Shown: positions 1 through 5,295 of the stretch, piece by piece
How positions within the stretch are numbered: the stretch's first letter is position 1
Layout: each line of letters opens with the position of its first letter
From: an uncultured Clostridia bacterium
GTDB taxonomy: Bacteria; Bacillota_A; Clostridia; Oscillospirales; Oscillospiraceae
Direction: 5' to 3'
Assembly: GCA_947307505.1 (NCBI GenBank)
Contig: CAMZJG010000064.1
Span: forward strand, 1-6,307
DNA: 6,307 nt
The notes under the pieces: model-generated
The model's input: only the letters and a program-made list of their open reading frames with translations
Told to the model about the DNA's origin: nothing
Databases searched by the model: none
Program-made: the position numbers and the translations under genes

Positions 1-55
1 CCCGGGTGATGCTCGCCGCTTCCCGCATGGCCGCCGCAGTCGCTTTATTGGGCCG
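1..55 (-). pseudogene. Duplicated fragment of the DinJ/RelB antitoxin gene
   Basis: These 55 bases are identical to 4177-4231, inside the intact antitoxin gene, in the same orientation. Read in the antitoxin frame they encode RPNKATAAAMREAASITR, residues 55-72 of the 91-residue protein, which is the linker between the ribbon-helix-helix half and the toxin-binding tail. Identity stops sharply at base 56, where ABC-ATPase coding sequence begins. The copy has no start of its own and runs off the window edge, so it is unknown whether the rest of the antitoxin and a second toxin-permease follow to the left. Either a real rearrangement or an assembly end effect could explain it. Confidence 0.85.
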
Positions 56-104
56 CGCCGCCAGGATAGGTGTAGCTGACATTTTCCAAAGTTAGCGCGT
101 TCAT
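45..104 (-). pseudogene. ABC transporter ATP-binding subunit, N-terminal stub only
   Basis: From the ATG at 102-104 the minus strand reads MNALTLENVSYTYPGGAAQ and then a TAA at 45-47. The segment up to PGG is a typical first beta-strand of an ABC ATPase (hydrophobic-E-N-V-S-Y-x-Y, just ahead of the Walker A region). The last three codons and the stop arise from the antitoxin fragment, which is joined out of frame at about base 55/56. Walker A, Walker B and signature motifs are all missing. It lies downstream of the FtsX-type permease on the same strand, where the partner ATPase (MacB/LolD type) of such a permease would be expected. A very good ribosome binding site suggests the start is authentic. 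Identification rests on only about 16 residues, so the family call is good but not certain. The window gives no intact ATPase. Confidence 0.7.
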
Positions 105-110
105 GGAAAA

Positions 111-118
111 ACCTCCTT
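111..118 (-). promoter_or_regulatory. Ribosome binding site of the truncated ABC ATPase
   Basis: The minus strand reads AAGGAGGT, ending seven bases before the ATG at 104. It is a near-perfect anti-16S match at an ideal distance. It supports the ATG as a true start and shows that the sequence right of base 56 once led into a functional gene. Confidence 0.8.
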
Positions 119-141
119 GCTTTTCGTTTTTGGACGGGGGC

Positions 142-282
142 GCCTCGCCGGCGGGGCCCCTGCCGGGGGCGTGACTTTCCCAATGCGGGGAAAGTCACCA
201 AAGGCGCACCAAAGGGGACCTATTTCGAGGCGGTCCCCTTTGGAAACCCTCCCCGACGACGAAAGGGGCTCCGCCCCCTTCG
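142..282 (+). repeat. Multi-hairpin intergenic element, copy 1
   Basis: Read on the plus strand, four hairpins follow one another. A: 142-149 with 150-157, with one G-T (G-U) wobble. B: 171-181 with 188-198, 11 perfect pairs, 6-base loop. C: 209-220 with 232-243, 12 perfect pairs, 11-base loop. D: 260-269 with 273-282, one mismatch. A smaller extra hairpin, 156-160 with 166-170, lies between A and B. The same order of hairpins, and the ACCAAAGG joint after hairpin B, recurs on the minus strand at 361-486. It could be a structured RNA, a REP-like mobile element or both. I recognise it as a repeat by the two copies here; I cannot assign a named family. Confidence 0.75.
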
Positions 283-360
283 AACCCCAACGGGAGACGT
301 AGGACGGGGGACGGGAGTTCTGCACGAAATAACGGGATCAGGTAACATATGCGGGGGGAT

Positions 361-486
361 CCAATGGGGGGCATTCGGCCCCCCTTGGCCGGGAGGAGGG
401 GCCCCGGGGAACCATTCGGAAGGTTCCCCGGGCGATCCTTTGGTTCCTTTCCCATCGGGGGGAAAGGAACGCCTCGCCGGCGAGGC
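361..486 (-). repeat. Multi-hairpin intergenic element, copy 2 (opposite orientation)
   Basis: Read on the minus strand: hairpin A is a perfect 16-bp palindrome at 471-486. B pairs 460-470 with 443-453, 11 perfect pairs, 6-base loop. C pairs 422-432 with 403-413, 11 perfect pairs, 8-base loop. D pairs 385-388 and 379-384 with 361-364 and 366-371, with one bulged base. B, C and D have different stem sequences from copy 1 but stay paired. It begins 33 bp after the permease stop, on the same strand, so it would be in the 3' part of that transcript and might stabilise or attenuate the message before the ATPase gene. That role is inference. Confidence 0.75.
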
Positions 487-518
487 GGCTTCCGCGGGTA
501 TGGAAACCCCTTCGTGTT

Positions 519-3500
519 TTATTCCTTCGCCTGCAATTGCTCCAGCACCCGTTTTCTTGCGCAGAGCCAAGCGAAGATGCCGGAACCCACAGCGCAGGCT
601 GCCAGATGAGCAGAGACGTAGATAGCGAAGGGAACAATTATTGCCCCCCATTCTGGATGCAGGACCACCAGCACCATGGCGATGCCCAGTACCAGACCCG
701 CCAGGGCGCATAATACCTGGGAAAGGGTATACAGGATCACGCAGTCCCTTGCCCGCACCCCCAGGGCTCGGAGGATGCTGATTTCCCTGGACCCGTGCAG
801 CACGATCAGCCCCGGCAACACTCCTCCCAGCAGCAGAGCCGCCGCTACTGCCAGGGGATACAGGCTCTCAATAAGCCTGTGGATCTTGTACATCCGATCG
901 GCATAAGAGGTATCTATTCTCAGTTGAACGCTGTTCCCAGAACGGGAGATGACCTGCTTTGCATAGTCAGAGAATTCCGTAGCTTTATGGTAGTCCAACA
1001 GGGTATATTCCGCTATGTCCAGGCCGAAGCCAAACTCAGAATACAGGAAGGTGTACCGATTCCAGGTCTTGGCAGAAACATAGGTGGTCATATCCAGCGC
1101 ATCCGTTTGGATGAGGCCCGCGATTTCCATGAAAGGCCGCCGAGCGTCTCGGCGTTCCATGACCGTTTCCCCCTCCTTGAGGGGGTCATTACCGTTGTTC
1201 GTCACATGAAGCCACCAATTTGTCTCGTTTACTCGGACTTTATCTCCAAGGCCAAGACCCAGGGAATCCGCAAAACCCTGTGTGATGATGCAGTACCGGT
1301 CGTTGGAAGCCATGACGGTTTCCTCATCCAGACCTTTTTGCCAAACAATAGGCAGTTGTACTCGGCGGTCCATGCGGTTCACAAAGATGATCTCTGTGTT
1401 GTTCATCTCGACTACGGCATCCTTGGAGCAAAATTCGTAGTAGGGATCCCGCACATATCCACTATCGGCAATCTTGACTGCCCGATCATAGTCCAGGCCG
1501 CCAGAAATCACCGGTTTTACCTCCACGTTCTGATACAGCTCCCGGTAGATACCACGGAGTCCCGTAAGGGCGCCAAAGGCAAATACCAACAGAGCTGCCA
1601 GCACCATGCTCAGGCAACTGCGACCCATATTACGGCTAAGTAGTCTGCGGAGATACCTCCCGCCCCAGTTGTTACTGCGGCTGCCTCCCAGATTCCTTTG
1701 CAAATGCAGCGCTTCAGGATTTGACTGCTCGACAGTCACCAGTTCCTGCTTTAGTCGTTTCTGTTGTCCTCCCTCTGCCTGTAATAACTGCAATATGCTT
1801 TTTCGACGAATGAGTAGTATTACACCCCAGGCAAAGGCTGCTAAAACCAAGAGGAAGCAACAGCCTCCCAGGACATAAAGTGATGGTCCAGCAGGGGCAT
1901 GAGGAGTGGCAACCTCTACCGAGGATGCCGCCAGTTGCCGTATACTGAACATCTTTGCAGCCACCCCGCCAATGATGACGGAGATGCTGCCCAGAGCGAG
2001 GAAGGGGATAAACAGACAGGACGATGCCGCTCCTTTGGGCATGCCAAGGGCCCGGAAAATGGCGAATTCTTTTTTCCTCCGCCCGATGAAAAGCCAGATG
2101 GTGACGACCAGGGCCATGATTGCCGCTCCGGTGAAGACCAGGAGCTTTATGCGCGCCAGGTCACGGGTTGCCACAAGCTGCTCTCCGACGAGGGACCAGC
2201 CCAAATCACTCCACAAATAAGGTTTTCCCAGATCAGCCAGAGCGGACAGGTTCTCCTGCTCAAATGGAATGATCTCCTCCGGGTTTTCCACAACGAAGCT
2301 TATTTCAGCTGGTTTCGGGGAATAGCTCTCGGTGTTCACGCAATCCGGCAGAAAGGCCGAGGGGACGAAAATCGCATTGTTAGACCAGCACCAGTACAAC
2401 TCCCGGTCCACATGGTTACCTTCATTCAGGTCTCGCCATGTTCCCACAATGGTAAAGGTCTGCTCCTTGAAAACAGCAGAGTACCTTCCTCTTGTGGATG
2501 CAACTGCGCCCAGAGGAGCATACTGCTCGCAAAGGTAATTACCCAGATTCAGAGTGATGTTGTCCCCAATATGTAAGCCGTTATGTTCCAGAAAATCCTT
2601 GCTCACCACGCACACGGGTTTGCCCGCATCCGCCGGTGTGATAAACCGACCAGCCTCGCAGACCATTCGCCCATCCGCTACTCGACGAATGGAAGCCATA
2701 TCATCCCCATAGACCACATCAAAGGTGTGCAGATCATCGTTCGTTACTTGGATGAGCTCCCGCAGGTTGGCAAATTCTTCTGTTTCCAGCCAGTTTTCCG
2801 GCAGATCTGTAATGTCTACGAAGTAGGGCCACCAGCCGATAAGAGTATCGTCTGCCATGACAAAGGTGTTGTAGTTTCCCTGCCGCTCCGGGGAGAAGGA
2901 AGTCTCATTGTCTCTCTCGTTTCGCATAACGAAAACATAGCGCCGACCAACCTCCAAGTCGGACAAATCAGACCAGCACAGGTGATTGTCGATGCTATAG
3001 GCGTTTCGCCTGTCCGGGTAATCTACCCATCCCGTCATCACGTATTCATCCCGCAGCTCATCCCGGATGAACCATTGGGAGATTACAGGGGTACTTTCTC
3101 CCTCTTGGAGCCAGGTCGAATCTCCAGCCAACAACTCCACATCCTCCAGTTGGATACACTGGAAGCCGCCTATTGCCACCTCTTCATAGTGAGAGTACGC
3201 CCCATTTTTAATGGGAAGACCCTGTTTCTCCTGGCTTTCATTGAGAAATATGTCTTCTATAGTAGCTGCCACAATACAACGCCCTGCGTAAAAGAAGAGT
3301 TTCTGATCTGTGTCTAGCCGCATATAGTCCGGAGATACCCCGGCGGTCATGTACCGTCGCTCTACCCGAGAGATATGGGGTAGGTTGCTCAGTGCTTGAA
3401 TCGTGTCTTCCTTGAGGCTTTCGTGGTGATAGCCAGAATAAGATACCACGTCGAAGGTTTGACCTGGGTTTGTTGGATCTGTGATGAGGAAAAAATCATT

Positions 3501-4001
3501 GTAAGCACTGGGCCTGCTAACGGGTACTTCCTCTACCGTCAGCACACCCTCATATTTATCCCGGGCCTCCTTGTACTCCCCATCCGATACGGCGTATTCT
3601 CCCAGGTTGTACAAAAACAGGAACGCCGTAGCCGCCAGGAGCAGCAGGGTTACGGCGGTTTTCAGCGGGCTGCGGTACAGGGTTTTCAGCGATTTAGACG
3701 GTTTCACGGCGCTTGCTCCTTCCCGATGGTACACTTCCTCCCGGCTGCCGGTACGGAGCAGAGTCAGCACCAGCATCTCCCCTTCGATGTAATAGACCAG
3801 CAGCCGGTTCGGCTGCACCTGGCATTCCCGATAGCCCTGCATATCCCCGCTCAAGGGCCGGTCACGGTATTCGGCGGGAAGAGTCTCCCCCGCAGCCAGA
3901 GCGGTGATGACGGCATTCAGGGGTCCCATATCCAGCCCCTTCTGCTGTGCCCGCCTGTAATCCCTCTTGAATTCGGCAGTCGGTTTGATGGTGTACATCA
4001 T
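519..4001 (-). CDS. YafQ-like toxin domain fused in frame to a tandem-FtsX ABC transporter permease
   Basis: A single open frame of 1160 codons. Residues 1-91 match the RelE/ParE-superfamily toxin YafQ (FKRDY, Y-R-D-x-P-L-x-G, G-Y-R-E-C, L-L-R-T-G). Residues 99-1160 are an ABC permease: a cytoplasmic start, membrane segment ~115-132, a large extracytoplasmic domain ~133-617, segments ~618-640, ~658-684 and ~706-731, a cytoplasmic linker, segment ~794-815, a second extracytoplasmic domain ~816-1045, and segments ~1046-1068, ~1085-1112 and ~1118-1146. The FtsX signature occurs twice, as KEFAIFRALG (644-653) and REISILRALG (1072-1081), each after the first segment of a three-segment bundle. Such permeases act with an ATPase in MacB/Lol-type mechanotransmission, lipoprotein or peptide export; the substrate cannot be told. 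A GTG at 3707 (residue 99) with its own ribosome binding site may start a separate 1062-residue permease. GC is lower than in the spoIIP region, suggesting transfer. Confidence 0.85.
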   Translation of the reverse strand: MMYTIKPTAEFKRDYRRAQQKGLDMGPLNAVITALAAGETLPAEYRDRPLSGDMQGYRECQVQPNRLLVYYIEGEMLVLTLLRTGSREEVYHREGASAVKPSKSLKTLYRSPLKTAVTLLLLAATAFLFLYNLGEYAVSDGEYKEARDKYEGVLTVEEVPVSRPSAYNDFFLITDPTNPGQTFDVVSYSGYHHESLKEDTIQALSNLPHISRVERRYMTAGVSPDYMRLDTDQKLFFYAGRCIVAATIEDIFLNESQEKQGLPIKNGAYSHYEEVAIGGFQCIQLEDVELLAGDSTWLQEGESTPVISQWFIRDELRDEYVMTGWVDYPDRRNAYSIDNHLCWSDLSDLEVGRRYVFVMRNERDNETSFSPERQGNYNTFVMADDTLIGWWPYFVDITDLPENWLETEEFANLRELIQVTNDDLHTFDVVYGDDMASIRRVADGRMVCEAGRFITPADAGKPVCVVSKDFLEHNGLHIGDNITLNLGNYLCEQYAPLGAVASTRGRYSAVFKEQTFTIVGTWRDLNEGNHVDRELYWCWSNNAIFVPSAFLPDCVNTESYSPKPAEISFVVENPEEIIPFEQENLSALADLGKPYLWSDLGWSLVGEQLVATRDLARIKLLVFTGAAIMALVVTIWLFIGRRKKEFAIFRALGMPKGAASSCLFIPFLALGSISVIIGGVAAKMFSIRQLAASSVEVATPHAPAGPSLYVLGGCCFLLVLAAFAWGVILLIRRKSILQLLQAEGGQQKRLKQELVTVEQSNPEALHLQRNLGGSRSNNWGGRYLRRLLSRNMGRSCLSMVLAALLVFAFGALTGLRGIYRELYQNVEVKPVISGGLDYDRAVKIADSGYVRDPYYEFCSKDAVVEMNNTEIIFVNRMDRRVQLPIVWQKGLDEETVMASNDRYCIITQGFADSLGLGLGDKVRVNETNWWLHVTNNGNDPLKEGETVMERRDARRPFMEIAGLIQTDALDMTTYVSAKTWNRYTFLYSEFGFGLDIAEYTLLDYHKATEFSDYAKQVISRSGNSVQLRIDTSYADRMYKIHRLIESLYPLAVAAALLLGGVLPGLIVLHGSREISILRALGVRARDCVILYTLSQVLCALAGLVLGIAMVLVVLHPEWGAIIVPFAIYVSAHLAACAVGSGIFAWLCARKRVLEQLQAKE
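3705..3723 (-). promoter_or_regulatory. Internal ribosome binding site and GTG start for the permease
   Basis: Inside the fused frame the minus strand carries GGAAGGAGC (3715-3723), then GTG at 3705-3707, with eight bases between AAGGAG and GTG. From this GTG the protein reads VKPSKSLKTLYRSPLKTAV, which is how permeases of this type normally begin, just before the first membrane segment. The site looks like the original start of a separate permease gene. It could still give a 1062-residue permease without the toxin part, so both a fused and a free product are possible. Confidence 0.7.
3708..4001 (-). other. YafQ-like toxin domain of the fusion, probably catalytically dead
   Basis: Codons 1-98 of the fused frame. 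By alignment from memory with E. coli YafQ, catalytic positions H50, H63, D67 and H87 correspond here to R48, Q61, N65 and R87, and W68 to R66. The arginine of RTG (R83) and the core hydrophobics are kept. So the fold and probably the antitoxin-binding surface are retained, while the mRNA-cleaving residues are not. The stop codon expected right after residue 91 is absent and the frame runs on through HREGASA into the permease. The start could be either of two adjacent ATGs (4001 or 3998); a GAGGGGG at 4008-4014 suits both. The antitoxin gene lies upstream on the same strand, as in dinJ-yafQ operons. Confidence 0.75.
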
Positions 4002-4101
4002 CCTTCGCCCCCTCGGTCAGCTTTGCTTTCGGATGGAAACATAGTTTGCCGCAGCCCGGCGCGTGCGCTGCGCTTTGCAACGACATCCGCATGTCCCCCG
4101 C

Positions 4102-4115
4102 ATCCGGTTCCGGAT
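4102..4115. repeat. Palindrome just after the antitoxin stop
   Basis: ATCCGG-TT-CCGGAT, six perfect pairs, beginning two bases past the antitoxin stop codon. It lies in the 116-bp gap between antitoxin and toxin, which is usually a few bases or an overlap in dinJ-yafQ operons. No T-run follows, so it is not a standard terminator. It may lower toxin-permease translation or transcription relative to the antitoxin, or be a DNA-binding site. The rest of the gap (4002-4101) shows no gene. Confidence 0.45.
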
Positions 4116-4117
4116 CC

Positions 4118-4393
4118 TCAGTCCGCCAGGTCCCGGAACAGCTCCTCCGGGTCCTCATAGCCCTTGACGGATTTGTCCCGGGTGATGCTCGCCGCTTCCC
4201 GCATGGCCGCCGCAGTCGCTTTATTGGGCCGGTCCCGCTTGATCTCAAAGGGGATCCGGTTCTCCCGTACCGCCTGGCGGAAAAACACGGTGATAGCGGT
4301 GGTCAGGCTCATCCCCAGATCGGCGAACAGGTTTTCGGCCTGGGCCTTCAGCTCCGGGTCGATACGAACGTTGAGGTTGGCTGTATTCGGCAT
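4118..4393 (-). CDS. DinJ/RelB-family antitoxin
   Basis: 91 residues, usual length for the family. Residues ~4-50 form a ribbon-helix-helix DNA-binding domain (strand NLNVRID, then two helices including LGMSLTTAITVFFRQAV), followed by the IPFE-type joint. The C-terminal tail YEDPEELFRDLAD matches the toxin-wrapping tail of DinJ. The protein should neutralise a YafQ-type toxin in the cytoplasm and repress its own promoter as a dimer or toxin complex. The start ATG at 4393 has AAGGAGGAG at 4401-4409. The gene is first in a likely operon with the toxin-permease fusion, but a 116-bp gap separates them. Codons 55-72 are repeated exactly at 1-55. As the neighbouring toxin looks inactive, the antitoxin may now serve mainly as a regulator, or may bind the cytoplasmic N-terminus of the permease; both are inference. 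Confidence 0.9.
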   Translation of the reverse strand: MPNTANLNVRIDPELKAQAENLFADLGMSLTTAITVFFRQAVRENRIPFEIKRDRPNKATAAAMREAASITRDKSVKGYEDPEELFRDLAD

Positions 4394-4416
4394 GTCAGAT
4401 CTCCTCCTTTTTTGTG

Positions 4417-4445
4417 ATTATATCAGCGTTACATTGTAAATACAA
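4417..4445 (-). promoter_or_regulatory. Extended -10 promoter of the antitoxin operon
   Basis: On the minus strand TATAAT (4417-4422) is a perfect -10, preceded by TGA, giving the TGnTATAAT extended -10 form. TTGTAT (4440-4445) sits 17 bases upstream as a weak -35. The predicted start of transcription is near 4410, giving a very short leader in which the AAGGAGGAG site is almost at the 5' end. Confidence 0.75.
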
Positions 4446-4446
4446 T
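4429..4446. promoter_or_regulatory. Overlapping palindromes, probable antitoxin operator
   Basis: Two palindromes interlock: ATTGTA-AA-TACAAT at 4433-4446 and TTACA-T-TGTAA at 4429-4439 (plus-strand reading). They cover the -35 and much of the spacer of the antitoxin promoter, where ribbon-helix-helix antitoxins of the RelB/DinJ family typically bind to repress their own operon. The role is inferred from position and symmetry. Confidence 0.6.
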
Positions 4447-4564
4447 ACCCAATTTATGCCTCCGCATTTGCAGCATGTTCCCTTCCCCAGTGGGAAACAG
4501 GAGAAACCGCCGCTCATCCCCCGTCCATCCCGTCCCGCCGCAGGGCTTCCCGGTCAATATTCCC

Positions 4565-4602
4565 AAAAAAGATCTCCCGCCTCCGTAGGGAAGCGGGAGA
4601 TC
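4565..4602 (-). terminator. Rho-independent terminator after the Pro-rich membrane protein gene
   Basis: On the minus strand GATCTCCCGC (4593-4602) pairs perfectly with GCGGGAGATC (4571-4580), and the stem extends about four more pairs around a CTAC loop. A run of six T (4565-4570) follows directly. It sits 17 bp past the stop at 4620 and separates the sporulation-side genes from the antitoxin operon. The plus strand lacks a T-run, so it works in one direction. The stretch from 4447 to 4564 holds no other feature I can support. Confidence 0.93.
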
Positions 4603-4619
4603 CATCGTGTTTCAGGGGC

Positions 4620-5228
4620 TCAGCCCCACTTGATGGTGTAGCCGGGGAAGATCTGCTCGAACAGGTGTGTGATCTCGTCCGTGAAGCAGAAGCGCAGGAC
4701 GATGGCCGCAGCCACCAGGAGCAGGATCCCGATGATCAGCAGGATCAGCCAGGCCCGGGCCAGGCTCCGCCGGGCGATCTTCCGGCAGACGCCGCAGGCC
4801 CAGAGGATGCTGAGGATCAGGCCGATGACGGGGATGCTCATCAGGAAGAGCTGGATCGCCATGCCGATGCCGCTCATGGGGGCATAGGGGCTCTTCTTGC
4901 CGGGACGGGCCTCCCCATCATAGGAGGCGGACCGGGCCGGCTGCTGGGGCGGATAGACCGGCTGCGCGGGCTGGGCCTGATACACCGGCTGCGCAGGCTG
5001 GGCCTGGTAAGCCGGAGCGGCAGGAGGCGCATAGGCCGGAGCGGGAGCCTGGGGAACAGGATCCGGACTCACCTGGGAAACGGGGGTCTCCACCGGGGCG
5101 GTTCCCGCCGCCGCGGTGAACTGGGGGGCGGGTTCCGCAGGGATCTCGCCCGCATTGATGGGATCCACGGGGACGGCCGGATTCTCTTCGGGACCGGGGC
5201 CGACGGTGGGATCAAACGTATCGTTCAT
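4620..5228 (-). CDS. Pro/Ala/Gln-rich protein with two membrane segments, function unknown
   Basis: 202 residues from the chosen ATG at 5228, which has AAGGAGGAGG (5235-5244) six bases upstream. Another ATG at 5234 would be too close to that site, and the longer frame to 5288 has no support. Residues 1-~110 are low in order-promoting residues, acidic at the start (NDTFDP) and then rich in P, A, Q and Y, with two exact YQAQPAQPV units at ~74-91 and a YPPQQP variant after them. A basic stretch (~110-114, RPGKK) precedes membrane segments at ~121-145 and ~158-179. The first ends in CGVC, and a basic loop (RKIARR) lies between. The tail of ~23 residues is FTDEITHLFEQIFPGYTIKWG. The layout resembles the many small Firmicutes membrane proteins with disordered Pro-rich N-termini. 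I do not recognise a named family. It follows spoIIP by 66 bp on the same strand and has its own terminator downstream. Confidence 0.85.
   Translation of the reverse strand: MNDTFDPTVGPGPEENPAVPVDPINAGEIPAEPAPQFTAAAGTAPVETPVSQVSPDPVPQAPAPAYAPPAAPAYQAQPAQPVYQAQPAQPVYPPQQPARSASYDGEARPGKKSPYAPMSGIGMAIQLFLMSIPVIGLILSILWACGVCRKIARRSLARAWLILLIIGILLLVAAAIVLRFCFTDEITHLFEQIFPGYTIKWG
4956..5009 (-). repeat. 27-bp tandem repeat coding for YQAQPAQPV
   Basis: Two consecutive nine-codon units encode identical peptides, with a few silent base differences on the DNA level. They lie in the disordered region of the Pro-rich membrane protein, and a degenerate third unit (YPPQQPA) follows. Copy number of such units often varies between strains. 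Confidence 0.8.
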
Positions 5229-5260
5229 GCTCATCCTCCTCCTTTTCGGGAAGAATCCGT

Positions 5261-5295
5261 CCCCCGAAGCGGGGGCGGGAAGCCGCAAACGGCTT
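5261..5295 (-). terminator. Two small hairpins after spoIIP, weak terminator candidate
   Basis: AAGCCG at 5290-5295 pairs with CGGCTT at 5280-5285 (minus reading) around a TTTG loop and overlaps the spoIIP stop. CCCCCG at 5270-5275 pairs with CGGGGG at 5261-5266 around a three-base loop. No true T-run follows, only ATTCTT, so termination would be partial at best. They may limit read-through from spoIIP into the next gene or protect the end of the spoIIP message. Confidence 0.35.

Larger units (their letters stand above)
105..518. other. 414-bp intergenic region between permease and ATPase stub
   Basis: This stretch has no convincing gene. It is very GC-rich and carries two facing copies of a multi-hairpin element (142-282 on plus, 361-486 on minus), separated by 78 bp without obvious structure (283-360). 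Short open frames here are in GC-rich repeat sequence, lack ribosome binding sites and resemble no known protein. I found no convincing promoter for the ATPase in the 283-360 spacer. In a permease-ATPase operon the two genes are usually close together, so the region looks expanded by insertion of the repeats. Confidence 0.7.

Noticed and set aside
283..360. Possible promoter between the two hairpin elements
   Set aside because: No pair of -35 and -10 boxes with proper spacing stands out on either strand.
142..486. CRISPR array or tandem-repeat array
   Set aside because: The repeats are hairpins in two opposite copies, without regular spacers or direct repeats.
795..1643. Long plus-strand open frame of 282 codons opposite the permease
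   Set aside because: It is antisense to clear permease coding sequence, has no ribosome binding site or recognisable domain, and reads like mirror-frame sequence.
1899..2576. Plus-strand open frame of 225 codons opposite the permease
   Set aside because: Same situation: shadow of the membrane segments and extracytoplasmic domain on the minus strand.
2583..4160. Two plus-strand open frames (244 and 254 codons) opposite the permease, toxin and antitoxin
   Set aside because: They run antisense through three recognised coding parts and have no family signature or start signals.
3862..4248. Minus-strand frame of 128 codons overlapping antitoxin, gap and toxin
   Set aside because: It is out of frame with both recognised proteins, rich in R, P and S as expected of a GC-rich shadow, and has no ribosome binding site.
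5235..5288. Upstream extension of the Pro-rich membrane protein to an ATG at 5288
   Set aside because: The extension overlaps the spoIIP end and hairpins, has no ribosome binding site, while AAGGAGGAGG sits six bases before the ATG at 5228.
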